From: Acidobacteriota bacterium
GTDB taxonomy: Bacteria > Acidobacteriota > Vicinamibacteria > Vicinamibacterales > Vicinamibacteraceae
Length of the DNA: 64,000 nucleotides
Assembly: GCA_020845575.1 (NCBI GenBank)
Contig: JADLFL010000072.1
Coordinates: 62,001-126,000 of the forward strand
Direction: 5' to 3'
The notes below the pieces were generated by a model, which was not told the DNA's origin, did not search any database, and saw only the letters and a list, made by a program, of their open reading frames with translations. Position 1 is the first letter of the stretch. Each line of letters starts with the position of its first letter. Position numbers and translations under genes: made by a program. Positions 18,779-25,619 of the stretch are shown here, piece by piece.

Positions 18779-19855
18779 ATGTTCGTCGACGAAGTCGATA
18801 TCGACGTCAGCGCCGGGGCCGGCGGACGAGGCGCCATCAGTTTCCGCCGCGAGAAGTTCATCCCGCGCGGCGGTCCTGATGGTGGCGACGGCGGCGCTGG
18901 TGGATCGGTCTACCTGATCGCCAGCCCGCACCACAACACCCTCGTCAACTACAGGTTCCATCCCGATTTCGCCGCCCCGCGCGGCGGACACGGCGAAGGC
19001 TCGCTCCGGACCGGCAAGTCGGGCAAGGACATCGAGCTGCCCGTCCCGCCGGGCACCGTGGCGTATCGCCTCGACGAGTTCGGTCACGCACACCAGTTCG
19101 CGGACCTGATCGCGATCGGCGATCGCGTGCTGGCGGCCAAGGGCGGGCGTGGCGGACGCGGCAACGCGCGATTCACCTCGTCCACCAATCAGGCCCCGCG
19201 GCGGGCCGACCCCGGTGAGGCGGGCGAGACGTTCAAGATCCGGCTCCGGATGAAGATGCTGGCCGACGTGGGGCTCGTCGGCTTCCCGAACGTCGGCAAG
19301 TCCACGCTCATCGCGCGCGTCTCCGCCGCCAGGCCGAAGATCGCCGACTACCCGTTCACCACGCTCGTGCCCAACCTCGGCGTGGTGCTGCTGAGCGACG
19401 ACCGCAGCTTCGTGATGGCCGACGTGCCGGGCCTCATCGAGGGCGCGCACGAAGGCAGGGGGCTCGGCCATCGGTTCCTCGGCCACGTCGAGCGGACGAA
19501 GGTGCTGCTGCACGTGGTGGACGTGAGCGAAGCGTCTGGACGCGATCCCGTGGAAGACCTCGACGTCATCAGGCGCGAGCTCGAAGCGTACGTCCCGAAC
19601 GCCGATACGCTCGACCCCGACGCGCTGCCGCTGGCCGCGCGCCCGCAGGTCGTGGCGGCCAACCGCATTGACATCCTCGGCGACCCGGCGCGCCTCGAGG
19701 CGCTGCGCGAGAGAGCCGCCGAGCTGGACCTGCCGTTCCACGCCATCTCCGCCGTCACGGGCGAGGGCGTGCCGGCGCTGCTCGAAACGCTGTGGCCTTA
19801 CGTGGCTCACGTCAGTGCCGAGCGTGCGCTCCTCCGTCGCGCCGACGATGAGTAG
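18779..19855 (+). CDS. obgE: GTPase Obg/CgtA
   Basis: A 358-residue ribosome-assembly and stress GTPase. The N-terminal Gly-rich Obg fold (AGAGGRGAISFRREKFIPRG; GGRGGRGNARFTSSTNQAPR) precedes the G domain with G1 GFPNVGKSTL, switch I PFTTLVPNLGVV, G3 DVPGLIEGAHEGRGLG and G4 ANRID. There is no C-terminal OCT extension, as in many short Obg proteins. It overlaps nadD by 8 bp. Confidence 0.96.
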   Translation: MFVDEVDIDVSAGAGGRGAISFRREKFIPRGGPDGGDGGAGGSVYLIASPHHNTLVNYRFHPDFAAPRGGHGEGSLRTGKSGKDIELPVPPGTVAYRLDEFGHAHQFADLIAIGDRVLAAKGGRGGRGNARFTSSTNQAPRRADPGEAGETFKIRLRMKMLADVGLVGFPNVGKSTLIARVSAARPKIADYPFTTLVPNLGVVLLSDDRSFVMADVPGLIEGAHEGRGLGHRFLGHVERTKVLLHVVDVSEASGRDPVEDLDVIRRELEAYVPNADTLDPDALPLAARPQVVAANRIDILGDPARLEALRERAAELDLPFHAISAVTGEGVPALLETLWPYVAHVSAERALLRRADDE

Positions 19856-20546
19856 CGCCCTCTTGCGCCTCGGCGTGCTCGGTGGCACGCTCGACCCAGT
19901 GCATGACGGACATCTGGCCGCCGCCCACGTTGCGGCTCGAGCGCTCTCGCTCGACGTCGTGTGGCTGCTGCCCTCGCACGTGCCCGCGCACAAGGCCGCG
20001 CCGAGCGCGTCGCCCTGGCATCGGTTCGCGATGGCCAGCCTCGCCGCCGCCGAGGATCCACTGATCGCCGTGAGCGACCTCGAGCTCGCGCGTCCGGGGC
20101 CGACCTACACGTGGGACACGCTCCACGTGCTTGCCGCGCAGGGCTTCCGGCCATCGCAGATTTTCTTCATTGTCGGGACCGATGCGATTGCAGGAATTGA
20201 CACATGGCACCGCTTCCCCGCCGTGCTCGATGCCGCGAATTTCGTCGTGGTGACACGGCCCGGACAGCCTCCGCCCATCGAGGCCCTCACGCATCCGGCC
20301 GTGGCGCCGCGCGTGAGGCGCCACGGCAACGGCGACGCGGCGATCGCGCCGGATCCTGAAGATTCCTGCGGGATCTGGCTCGTCGAGGGCAACACGCCCG
20401 ACGTGTCGTCGAGCGACATCCGTCAACGAATCCTTACTGGAGAGGGCGCCGGTCCGCACGTGCCGGCGCTCGTGGCCGCGCACATCCGCCGGCACGGCCT
20501 GTACTCCCCTTCCCCGGCGGCGAGGCGCTTGCATGGCGAAGACTGA
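19848..20546 (+). CDS. nadD: Nicotinate-nucleotide adenylyltransferase
   Basis: A 232-residue NAD-biosynthesis enzyme that joins nicotinate mononucleotide and ATP. The nucleotidyltransferase motif is LGGTLDPVHDGHLAAA, with the second motif at the C-terminus (VSSSDIRQRI), and WLLPSHVPAHK in between. The ATG at 19848 lies inside the last codons of obgE (8-bp overlap). The frame is open upstream within obgE but without homology. Overlaps rsfS by 14 bp. Confidence 0.94.
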   Translation: MSSALLRLGVLGGTLDPVHDGHLAAAHVAARALSLDVVWLLPSHVPAHKAAPSASPWHRFAMASLAAAEDPLIAVSDLELARPGPTYTWDTLHVLAAQGFRPSQIFFIVGTDAIAGIDTWHRFPAVLDAANFVVVTRPGQPPPIEALTHPAVAPRVRRHGNGDAAIAPDPEDSCGIWLVEGNTPDVSSSDIRQRILTGEGAGPHVPALVAAHIRRHGLYSPSPAARRLHGED

Positions 20547-20925
20547 CGCGCAGCGGGTCGAACACGAGCCTGCTCCCATTCCCGACGACGTCCGCGCGGC
20601 CATCGAGGCGGCGCTGGATCGCAAGGCCACGCGGGTGACCGTGATGGACCTCAGGGGCGTGGGAGCCTTCACCGACTTCTTCGTGGTGTGCACCGGCACG
20701 AACGTCAGGCAGGTGCAGGCCATCGCGGACGGAGTGGAGGAGGGGCTTCGGGCACAGGGCCTGCGTCCCGCGCACGTCGAGGGATACGACCGTGCGGAGT
20801 GGATCCTCCTCGACTTCTTCGACTTCATCGTCCACGTGTTCATGCCAGACACGCGGGAGTTCTACGCGCTCGATCGTCTGTGGGGCACGGCCCCCCGCAT
20901 CGAGATGGCGCCCGACGTTCGCTGA
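20533..20925 (+). CDS. rsfS: Ribosomal silencing factor RsfS
   Basis: 130 residues with the RsfS/YbeB core: VMDLRGVGAFTDFFVVCTGT, RQVQAIADGVEEGL and AEWILLDFFDFIVHVFMPDT, then FYALDRLWG. It binds L14 and blocks subunit joining when nutrients are scarce. Adjacent to nadD as in many bacteria; the usual downstream rlmH is replaced here by a comF-like gene. Confidence 0.95.
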   Translation: MAKTDAQRVEHEPAPIPDDVRAAIEAALDRKATRVTVMDLRGVGAFTDFFVVCTGTNVRQVQAIADGVEEGLRAQGLRPAHVEGYDRAEWILLDFFDFIVHVFMPDTREFYALDRLWGTAPRIEMAPDVR

Positions 20926-21649
20926 ACCGCCGGCCCCGTCGCTGCTCGACGCGGCCGTCGCGCTGGTCTTCGACGCGCGCTGCGTCGCGTGCCGGGAGAC
21001 GCTGCCGGCTCCCACGTGCGGGCCCGTCTGCACGGCCTGCTGGGCTGCCGTCCCCTGGTACGACGCCGACCTCTGTACCCACTGCGGCATGCCGATCGTT
21101 GCCGGCGTCACGTGCCGGTGCGACACCCTTCCGCCGCACCTCTCGTCGCTTGTCGCCGGCGCGCGCTACGAGGGACCGATGCGCGCCGTCATCCAGGCCT
21201 TCAAGTACGGAGGCCACCAGACGCTTGGCGCCACGCTCGTCGAGCACCTCCTCGAACACGTCCCGCTGACGCTCGACGCCATGGACATCGTCGTTCCCGT
21301 GCCGCTGCATCCGTGGCGGCGCGTCTCGCGCGGCTTCAATCAGGCCGAACGCCTCGCGCGCCATGTCGGTCCGCCCGTGGTCCACGCGCTCGCGCGCTGG
21401 TCATGGACGCCCGCGCAGGCCACGCTGCCAGCCGCCGCGCGCCGCATCAACGTGACGCGCGCCTTCGGCCTCGCCCCGCGCATCACCGCCGCAGGCCGCC
21501 ATGTCCTTCACACCTGCCTGACCGGCGCGCGCGTGCTGCTCGTGGATGACGTGATGACGACGGGCAGCACGCTGTCTGCCTGCGCCCGTGTCCTGAAACA
21601 CGCCGGCGCGAAGGAGGTCCATGCCCTGGCCGTCGCACGAGTGGAGTGA
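20792..21649 (+). CDS. comF: ComF family phosphoribosyltransferase-like protein
   Basis: Homology covers about 238 residues: N-terminal zinc-type Cys pairs (CVAC, CTAC, CTHCGMPI, CRC), then VVPVPLHPWRRVSRGFNQAE and the PRPP-binding loop ARVLLVDDVMTTGSTLSACA. ComF assists DNA uptake in competent bacteria. The start is uncertain. The only conventional initiator in frame is the GTG at 20792, which overlaps rsfS by 134 bp and adds ~45 low-complexity Ser/Thr/Arg residues. The recognisable domain begins near 20930, with no ATG, GTG or TTG nearby. A non-standard start, or coupling to rsfS termination, is possible. Confidence 0.85.
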   Translation: MRSGSSSTSSTSSSTCSCQTRGSSTRSIVCGARPPASRWRPTFAEPPAPSLLDAAVALVFDARCVACRETLPAPTCGPVCTACWAAVPWYDADLCTHCGMPIVAGVTCRCDTLPPHLSSLVAGARYEGPMRAVIQAFKYGGHQTLGATLVEHLLEHVPLTLDAMDIVVPVPLHPWRRVSRGFNQAERLARHVGPPVVHALARWSWTPAQATLPAAARRINVTRAFGLAPRITAAGRHVLHTCLTGARVLLVDDVMTTGSTLSACARVLKHAGAKEVHALAVARVE

Positions 21650-21680
21650 CAGCGACTGGTGACGCGTGCTGCTGGCGGGT

Positions 21681-22073
21681 CTATGGGGCGGTTCGCGGCG
21701 TCTGCGTACGTGGCCGCTTGCTCTTGCGCGGGCCTACGCGAGGCTTCGAGTGCCGAGAACTCGGGACAACCGTGCTTGTCGCGCGGACCGATAACGTCAG
21801 TCCGAGCGCACGAGCGAGTCGCATCACTGTGGTGAAACTCGGATTGCCCGTTGGTGAAAGCGCCTTGTACAGCCCTTCACGGGTGATGCCGATCTCACGC
21901 GCCAGAGCGGCCATGCCACGCGCCCGGGCGACCACGCGAAGCGCCTCCAGAAGCGACGCGGGGTCGTCCGCGCTGTCCTCGAGCGCGAGTTGGAGATACG
22001 CAGCGATGGATTCCTCGGAGGTGAGGAACTCCGCCGTGTCCCATCGGTATGTCTCGAGAGTGCCCATCGTCAT
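21681..22073 (-). CDS. HigA-like antitoxin (addiction-module antidote)
   Basis: A 130-residue protein with a helix-turn-helix near residues 57-92 (MAALAREIGITREGLYKALS, then NPSFTTVMRLARALGL), matching the 'probable addiction module antidote' family. A basic C-terminal tail (about 105-130) is longer than usual for this family. It follows the toxin gene with an ATGA overlap (22070-22073), the toxin-first order of higBA. Antitoxins of this type repress their own promoter, and two near-palindromes cover the promoter upstream of the toxin. It converges with comF. Confidence 0.85.
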   Translation of the reverse strand: MTMGTLETYRWDTAEFLTSEESIAAYLQLALEDSADDPASLLEALRVVARARGMAALAREIGITREGLYKALSPTGNPSFTTVMRLARALGLTLSVRATSTVVPSSRHSKPRVGPRKSKRPRTQTPRTAP

Positions 22074-22411
22074 TGCTCCGTATCGGAGGCGAGCGCCTTG
22101 CGCATGGCCTGTGCCGTCGCGATGTCAACTGCCTGCGTCTTCTTCGTGCCACCAATGAGCAGGACAACGATTTCCGGCCCTCGCTCGGTGTAATACACCC
22201 GATACCCGGGACCGTGGTCGATCTTCAGTTCTGCGACACCGCCGTCCAGCACGCGGTGCTGCCCCGGGTTGCCCTCCGCGAGACGGGCGATCCGCCTGGC
22301 AATGTGTGCCTCGGCAACGGGATCCCTGAGAGTGCGCATCCAGCGCCCGAACCGCTCCGTGTAGCGAATCGTTCGAGGTATCGCACCGGCCACGCGTGAA
22401 GTATAGTTCAC
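22070..22411 (-). CDS. RelE/HigB-like toxin of a type II module
   Basis: Up to 113 residues matching the 'addiction module killer protein' family (ParE/RelE fold): TERFGRWMRTLRDPVAEAHI, ARRIARLAEGNPGQHRVLDG, GVAELKIDHGPGYRVYYTER and VVLLIGGTKKTQAVDIATAQ. Members usually cleave mRNA on the ribosome. Two GTG starts are possible. The first (22411) lies between the -35 and -10 hexamers of the apparent promoter. The second (22393) is 6 nt after the -10 and would give a leaderless message and a 107-residue protein, nearer family length; I favour it. The module sits between comF and tmk and is likely mobile accessory DNA. Confidence 0.85.
   Translation of the reverse strand: MNYTSRVAGAIPRTIRYTERFGRWMRTLRDPVAEAHIARRIARLAEGNPGQHRVLDGGVAELKIDHGPGYRVYYTERGPEIVVLLIGGTKKTQAVDIATAQAMRKALASDTEQ
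22396..22411. promoter_or_regulatory. Candidate operator 1 of the toxin-antitoxin module
   Basis: GTGAAGTATAGTTCAC is a near-perfect palindrome (14 of 16). It encloses the -10 hexamer TATACT of the toxin promoter on the minus strand. The second site with the same arms and spacing is 28 bp away. HigA is the obvious candidate binder. Confidence 0.6.
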
Positions 22412-22428
22412 GATTCCATGAATGTGAA
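22400..22428 (-). promoter_or_regulatory. Near-consensus promoter of the toxin-antitoxin module
   Basis: On the minus strand, TTCACA (22423-22428) and TATACT (22400-22405) are separated by exactly 17 nt. The -35 differs from TTGACA at one base. The -10 ends 6 nt before the GTG at 22393, so transcription should start at or beside that codon. Confidence 0.65.
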
Positions 22429-22439
22429 CTGCACTTCAC
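22424..22439. promoter_or_regulatory. Candidate operator 2 of the toxin-antitoxin module
   Basis: GTGAACTGCACTTCAC has the same GTGAA...TTCAC arms and 6-bp core as site 1 and overlaps the -35 hexamer. Centre-to-centre distance to site 1 is 28 bp. Confidence 0.6.
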
Positions 22440-22452
22440 AAGATGCACGGCG

Positions 22453-23034
22453 TCAGGGGAGGAGCGCGAGGACGTCGGTGGTGACGGCGTCGCGGTCGCG
22501 GGCGGCGTCGACGATGTGCCATGCGTGGCCGGCGGCGGCCTGGCGGAGATAGCTGGCGCGGACGCGCGCGAGCAGCGCCAGGTCCTGTTCGAACGCGTCG
22601 CGCTGGTCGCGCTTGCGGGCGGCGGCGACGTCGGGGGCGATGTCGAGCAGCACCGTGACGTCTGCCGGCGGCAGCACACGCTGGATCACCGTGAGCCACT
22701 CGGGATCGAGGCCCTGCGCGTCGCCATACGCGATCGTCGACGCGACGTAGCGATCGCACACGACCCACGTGCCTGCCGCGAGCGCCGCTTCGATCGCGGG
22801 CTTGTGCTCGCACCGGTTGGCCACGTACAGCAGTTGCAGGCAGTCGGGCGGGAACGCCCGCTCGCCCTTCAGCGCGGCGCCGATCTCCCGTCCGATCGGT
22901 GTCTGGTAGTCGGGAAAGTCGAAGCTCAGCACGGAAAGACCGCGCGCCTGAAGCGCCTCGCGCGCACGCAGCGCCTGCGTCTGCTTGCCGCTCTGGTCGA
23001 GGCCTTCGAAGGCGATGAGGCGCCCGCGCGTCAT
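22453..23034 (-). CDS. tmk: Thymidylate kinase
   Basis: A 193-residue dTMP kinase for dTTP synthesis. It has FEGLDQSGKQTQ at the P-loop, FPDYQTPIGREIGAAL, YVANRCEHKP, the DR(Y/H)-type VVCDRYVASTIAYG and PADVTVLLDIAP. The residue after the P-loop Lys is Gln rather than Ser/Thr, with Thr one position later. The ATG at 23034 overlaps the lysA stop as ATGA; the frame is open upstream through lysA in another phase and is rejected. Confidence 0.9.
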   Translation of the reverse strand: MTRGRLIAFEGLDQSGKQTQALRAREALQARGLSVLSFDFPDYQTPIGREIGAALKGERAFPPDCLQLLYVANRCEHKPAIEAALAAGTWVVCDRYVASTIAYGDAQGLDPEWLTVIQRVLPPADVTVLLDIAPDVAAARKRDQRDAFEQDLALLARVRASYLRQAAAGHAWHIVDAARDRDAVTTDVLALLP

Positions 23035-24305
23035 GCCTGTTCGAGCGCCAGCATCTCGTCGATGGTGGGCCGGCGGCGGATGACGCGCCACGACCCGTCG
23101 GCCTCGACGAGGACTTCGGGCGGCAGCGGCCGCCTGTTGTAGGTGTTCGACATCACCGCGCCGTACGCACCGGCGTCCATGATCGCCATGAGATCGCCAA
23201 CCTGTGGATCCGGCAGATCTCTCACGCGCCCGAACGTATCGCTGCTCTCGCACACGGGTCCGACGACGGTACACGAAACGAGCGACCTGTCTGCCGCGCC
23301 GGCCACGGGTGCGATGTGGTGATACGCGCCGTACAGGGCGGGACGCAGCAGTTCGGTCATGCCCGCGTCGAGCACCACGAAGCGCCCGCCGCCCGCGTGC
23401 GGCTTGACGTCGATCACCCGCGCCAGCAGCACGCCTGCCGGGCCGACGATCGTGCGTCCTGGTTCGACGATGAGCGTGAGGCCCGTCGGGCGAACGACAT
23501 CGACGAGGGCCTGCGCGAAGGCCTCGTACGTGGGCACGTCGCCGCCAGCCTCGTAGACGATGCCCAGGCCGCCGCCGAGATCGAGATGCGAAAGAGGGAT
23601 GCCCGACGCTCGCAGTGCGACAGCCAGATCCGCCACACGTCGCGCCGCGGCACACAGCGGCCCGAGCGACGTGATCTGCGAGCCGACATGCACGTGCAGG
23701 CCCACGATCTCGAGACCCGCGGCGTCGCGGCGCGCGTCGAGCACGCCGGCCGCCTCGTCGAGCGGCACGCCGAACTTGCTCGTCCTGACGCCGGTGGTGA
23801 TCTTCTCGTGCGTGCCGGCGTCGACGTCGGGGTTGACGCGCAGGGCGACTCGCACGCGGCGTCCGTGCGCGCGACCGAGCGCGTCGATCCGATCGAGCTC
23901 TCCGGCCGACTCGGCGTTGATGGCCGCGAGATCGAGGGCCACGGCCCGCGCGAGTTCGTCAGGCGACTTGCCGACCCCGGTGAAGACGATCTGGTCAGGC
24001 CTGAACCCGGCGCGCAGCGCGACGTCCACTTCGCCGATCGAGTTGGCGTCGGCACCGGCGCCGCCCTCCCGGATCAGGCGCGCGACGGCAAGCGACGAAT
24101 TGGCCTTGAGCGCGAAGTGCAGCGCGTACGGGTAGTCACACGCCTCGAAGGCCTGCCGCAGCGCGGCGAGCCTGTCGCGGACGATCGGTGCGCTGTAGAC
24201 GTAGCAGGGCGTGCCCTCCGCCGCGGCAATCGAAGCGAGGGGTACGGCGTCGAGCGCGAACACGGGCGCGAGCGTGGTGTCTGTGGCCGCCACGCGTCGG
24301 ATCAT
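23031..24305 (-). CDS. lysA: Diaminopimelate decarboxylase
   Basis: A 424-residue PLP enzyme of fold type III, catalysing the last step of lysine synthesis. The Schiff-base Lys is K67 in LHFALKANSS. Further marks are GLHVHVGSQ, LDLGGGLGIVYE, EPGRTIVGPAGVL, and the substrate-side CESSDTFG, with AMDAGAYG-like MDAGAYGAVMSNTYN. I take the ATG at 24305. TATGAT at 24301-24306 could be a -10, in which case a leaderless GTG at 24293 would be used. Divergent from an ECF sigma gene; tmk follows with ATGA overlap. Confidence 0.94.
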   Translation of the reverse strand: MIRRVAATDTTLAPVFALDAVPLASIAAAEGTPCYVYSAPIVRDRLAALRQAFEACDYPYALHFALKANSSLAVARLIREGGAGADANSIGEVDVALRAGFRPDQIVFTGVGKSPDELARAVALDLAAINAESAGELDRIDALGRAHGRRVRVALRVNPDVDAGTHEKITTGVRTSKFGVPLDEAAGVLDARRDAAGLEIVGLHVHVGSQITSLGPLCAAARRVADLAVALRASGIPLSHLDLGGGLGIVYEAGGDVPTYEAFAQALVDVVRPTGLTLIVEPGRTIVGPAGVLLARVIDVKPHAGGGRFVVLDAGMTELLRPALYGAYHHIAPVAGAADRSLVSCTVVGPVCESSDTFGRVRDLPDPQVGDLMAIMDAGAYGAVMSNTYNRRPLPPEVLVEADGSWRVIRRRPTIDEMLALEQA

Positions 24306-24352
24306 ACGCTGGAGGCGGACTCCCCTGTTATCATGCGACCCACCCCCGCCAC

Positions 24353-24979
24353 ATGCCATTCGACCCTACCCAACCCCCGTCGGAGATGGATGCGCTGATC
24401 GAGCGCTGTCTGGCCGGCGACCAGGACGCCTGGGGGCAGATCGTCAGGCAGCACTGGCGGAAGGTGTTCAACGTCGCGTACAAGTTCACCGGCAAACACG
24501 ACGAGGCGGAGGACCTGACGCAGGACATCTTCGTCAAGATCTTCAAGTCGCTGCACACCTTCGATCGCCGGGCCAACTTCCAGACGTGGTTGATCAGCAT
24601 CAGCCGGAACCTGTGCATCGATCACTACCGGAGCGTGCGCAAGGAACGCGAGACGATCTCGCGCGACGTGGACTCGCGCGAGATGGGCACCGCCACGCGT
24701 CACGAGCCGGGTCCCCTGGCGGGGATCGAACGTGAAGATCAGCGCGCGCTGCTGCGGCTGGCGCTGGATCAGCTCGCGCCCACGCTGCGGTCCGCGGTGC
24801 TGCTGCGCGACATCAAGGAACTGTCGTACCAGGAAATCGCCGCGATGCTGGACCTGCCCGAGGGCACGGTGAAGTCGCGCATCAACAGAGGGCGGACGGA
24901 ACTCGCGCGGCAGATCCGCCGCCTGCAGGACTCGGGTCTCTCCACGCCGCGGCGGGCCACGGCGGGCCGTCGTCAGTAG
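24353..24979 (+). CDS. ECF RNA polymerase sigma factor
   Basis: 208 residues with region 2 (DEAEDLTQDIFVKIFKSLHT, NFQTWLISISRNLCIDHYRS) and region 4 (SYQEIAAMLDLPEGTVKSRI). The ATG at 24353 is chosen because sigma region 2 starts soon after; the frame is open upstream into the lysA promoter. No anti-sigma gene lies beside it; instead a STAS-domain gene follows 24 bp later. TATCAT at 24329-24334 is a weak -10 candidate. The C-terminal tail is Arg-rich. Confidence 0.9.
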   Translation: MPFDPTQPPSEMDALIERCLAGDQDAWGQIVRQHWRKVFNVAYKFTGKHDEAEDLTQDIFVKIFKSLHTFDRRANFQTWLISISRNLCIDHYRSVRKERETISRDVDSREMGTATRHEPGPLAGIEREDQRALLRLALDQLAPTLRSAVLLRDIKELSYQEIAAMLDLPEGTVKSRINRGRTELARQIRRLQDSGLSTPRRATAGRRQ

Positions 24980-25003
24980 CATCGCAATGGAGCCAAGCCA
25001 GAG

Positions 25004-25345
25004 ATGAACCTCACCACCGAGCACCATGGGGACGTGGCTGTCGTCCGGGTCCTGGAGTCCCGGATGCTGTACCCGATCCTCTCGGACTTCGCCGACACGG
25101 TCACCGGCCTCGTGCAGCAGGGACAGCGCAAGCTGCTCATCGACCTGTCGCCGGTCACGTATCTCGACAGCGCGACGATCGGCTGCCTGATGGACGTCTA
25201 CCGGCAGATGAGCGGTGCGGGGGGCGTCGTGAAGCTCTCGGGCGTGCAGAAGCGGGTGGAGACGATGCTGACCATGACGGGCACGCAGAACTTCATCGAG
25301 GTGCACCCCGACGCCGACACCGCGTTGGCGAGCTTCGGAGGCTGA
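25004..25345 (+). CDS. STAS-domain anti-anti-sigma factor
   Basis: 113 residues forming a single STAS domain (HGDVAVVRVLESRML; RKLLIDLSPVTYLDSATIGC; GGVVKLSGVQKRVETMLTMT). The phosphorylatable Ser is S56 in LDSATIG. STAS proteins release sigma factors or other targets from a kinase/anti-sigma partner when dephosphorylated. No RsbW-like kinase lies nearby; the SpoIIE-type phosphatase at 49177 is a conceivable distant partner, which is inference only. Followed 4 bp later by an orphan small gene. Confidence 0.9.
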   Translation: MNLTTEHHGDVAVVRVLESRMLYPILSDFADTVTGLVQQGQRKLLIDLSPVTYLDSATIGCLMDVYRQMSGAGGVVKLSGVQKRVETMLTMTGTQNFIEVHPDADTALASFGG

Positions 25346-25349
25346 TCCC

Positions 25350-25616
25350 ATGCGTGCCATCAAGACCAGCACCGGCGTGGAGATTCCGCTCGACGGCGAC
25401 CTGCTCGCCGTGGTGGAGACGTTGTTCCAGGAAGTGACGGTGCGCCACGAGCTCGGGCGGACGTTCGAGGACATGATGCGCGAGATCCAGCACCTCACCG
25501 ACCAGTTGTCGCCGGAGGAACAGCGCGCGTACCTGGTCGAGAGCCTGTTCCTCAACACCGTCACGTACGAGAACGAGCGGCTCGGCGCGCTGCTGCGCAA
25601 GCTGCCGGACGAATAG
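25350..25616 (+). CDS. 88-residue orphan protein
   Basis: A small acidic, helical protein (88 residues, no Cys) starting MRAIKTSTGVEIPLDGDLLA. It has no signal peptide or membrane helix. The middle is amphipathic (TFEDMMREIQHLTDQLSPEE) and the end is QRAYLVESLFLNTVTYENER. I recognise no family. It lies 4 bp after the STAS gene and 3 bp before the radical SAM gene, so it is surely co-expressed; roles as an adaptor or a modified substrate are both open. Confidence 0.75.
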   Translation: MRAIKTSTGVEIPLDGDLLAVVETLFQEVTVRHELGRTFEDMMREIQHLTDQLSPEEQRAYLVESLFLNTVTYENERLGALLRKLPDE

Positions 25617-25619
25617 GCC

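Noticed and set aside
22070..22411. Phage or plasmid origin for the toxin-antitoxin module
   Set aside because: No integrase, att-like repeats or phage genes nearby; xerC at 10434 is a housekeeping recombinase.
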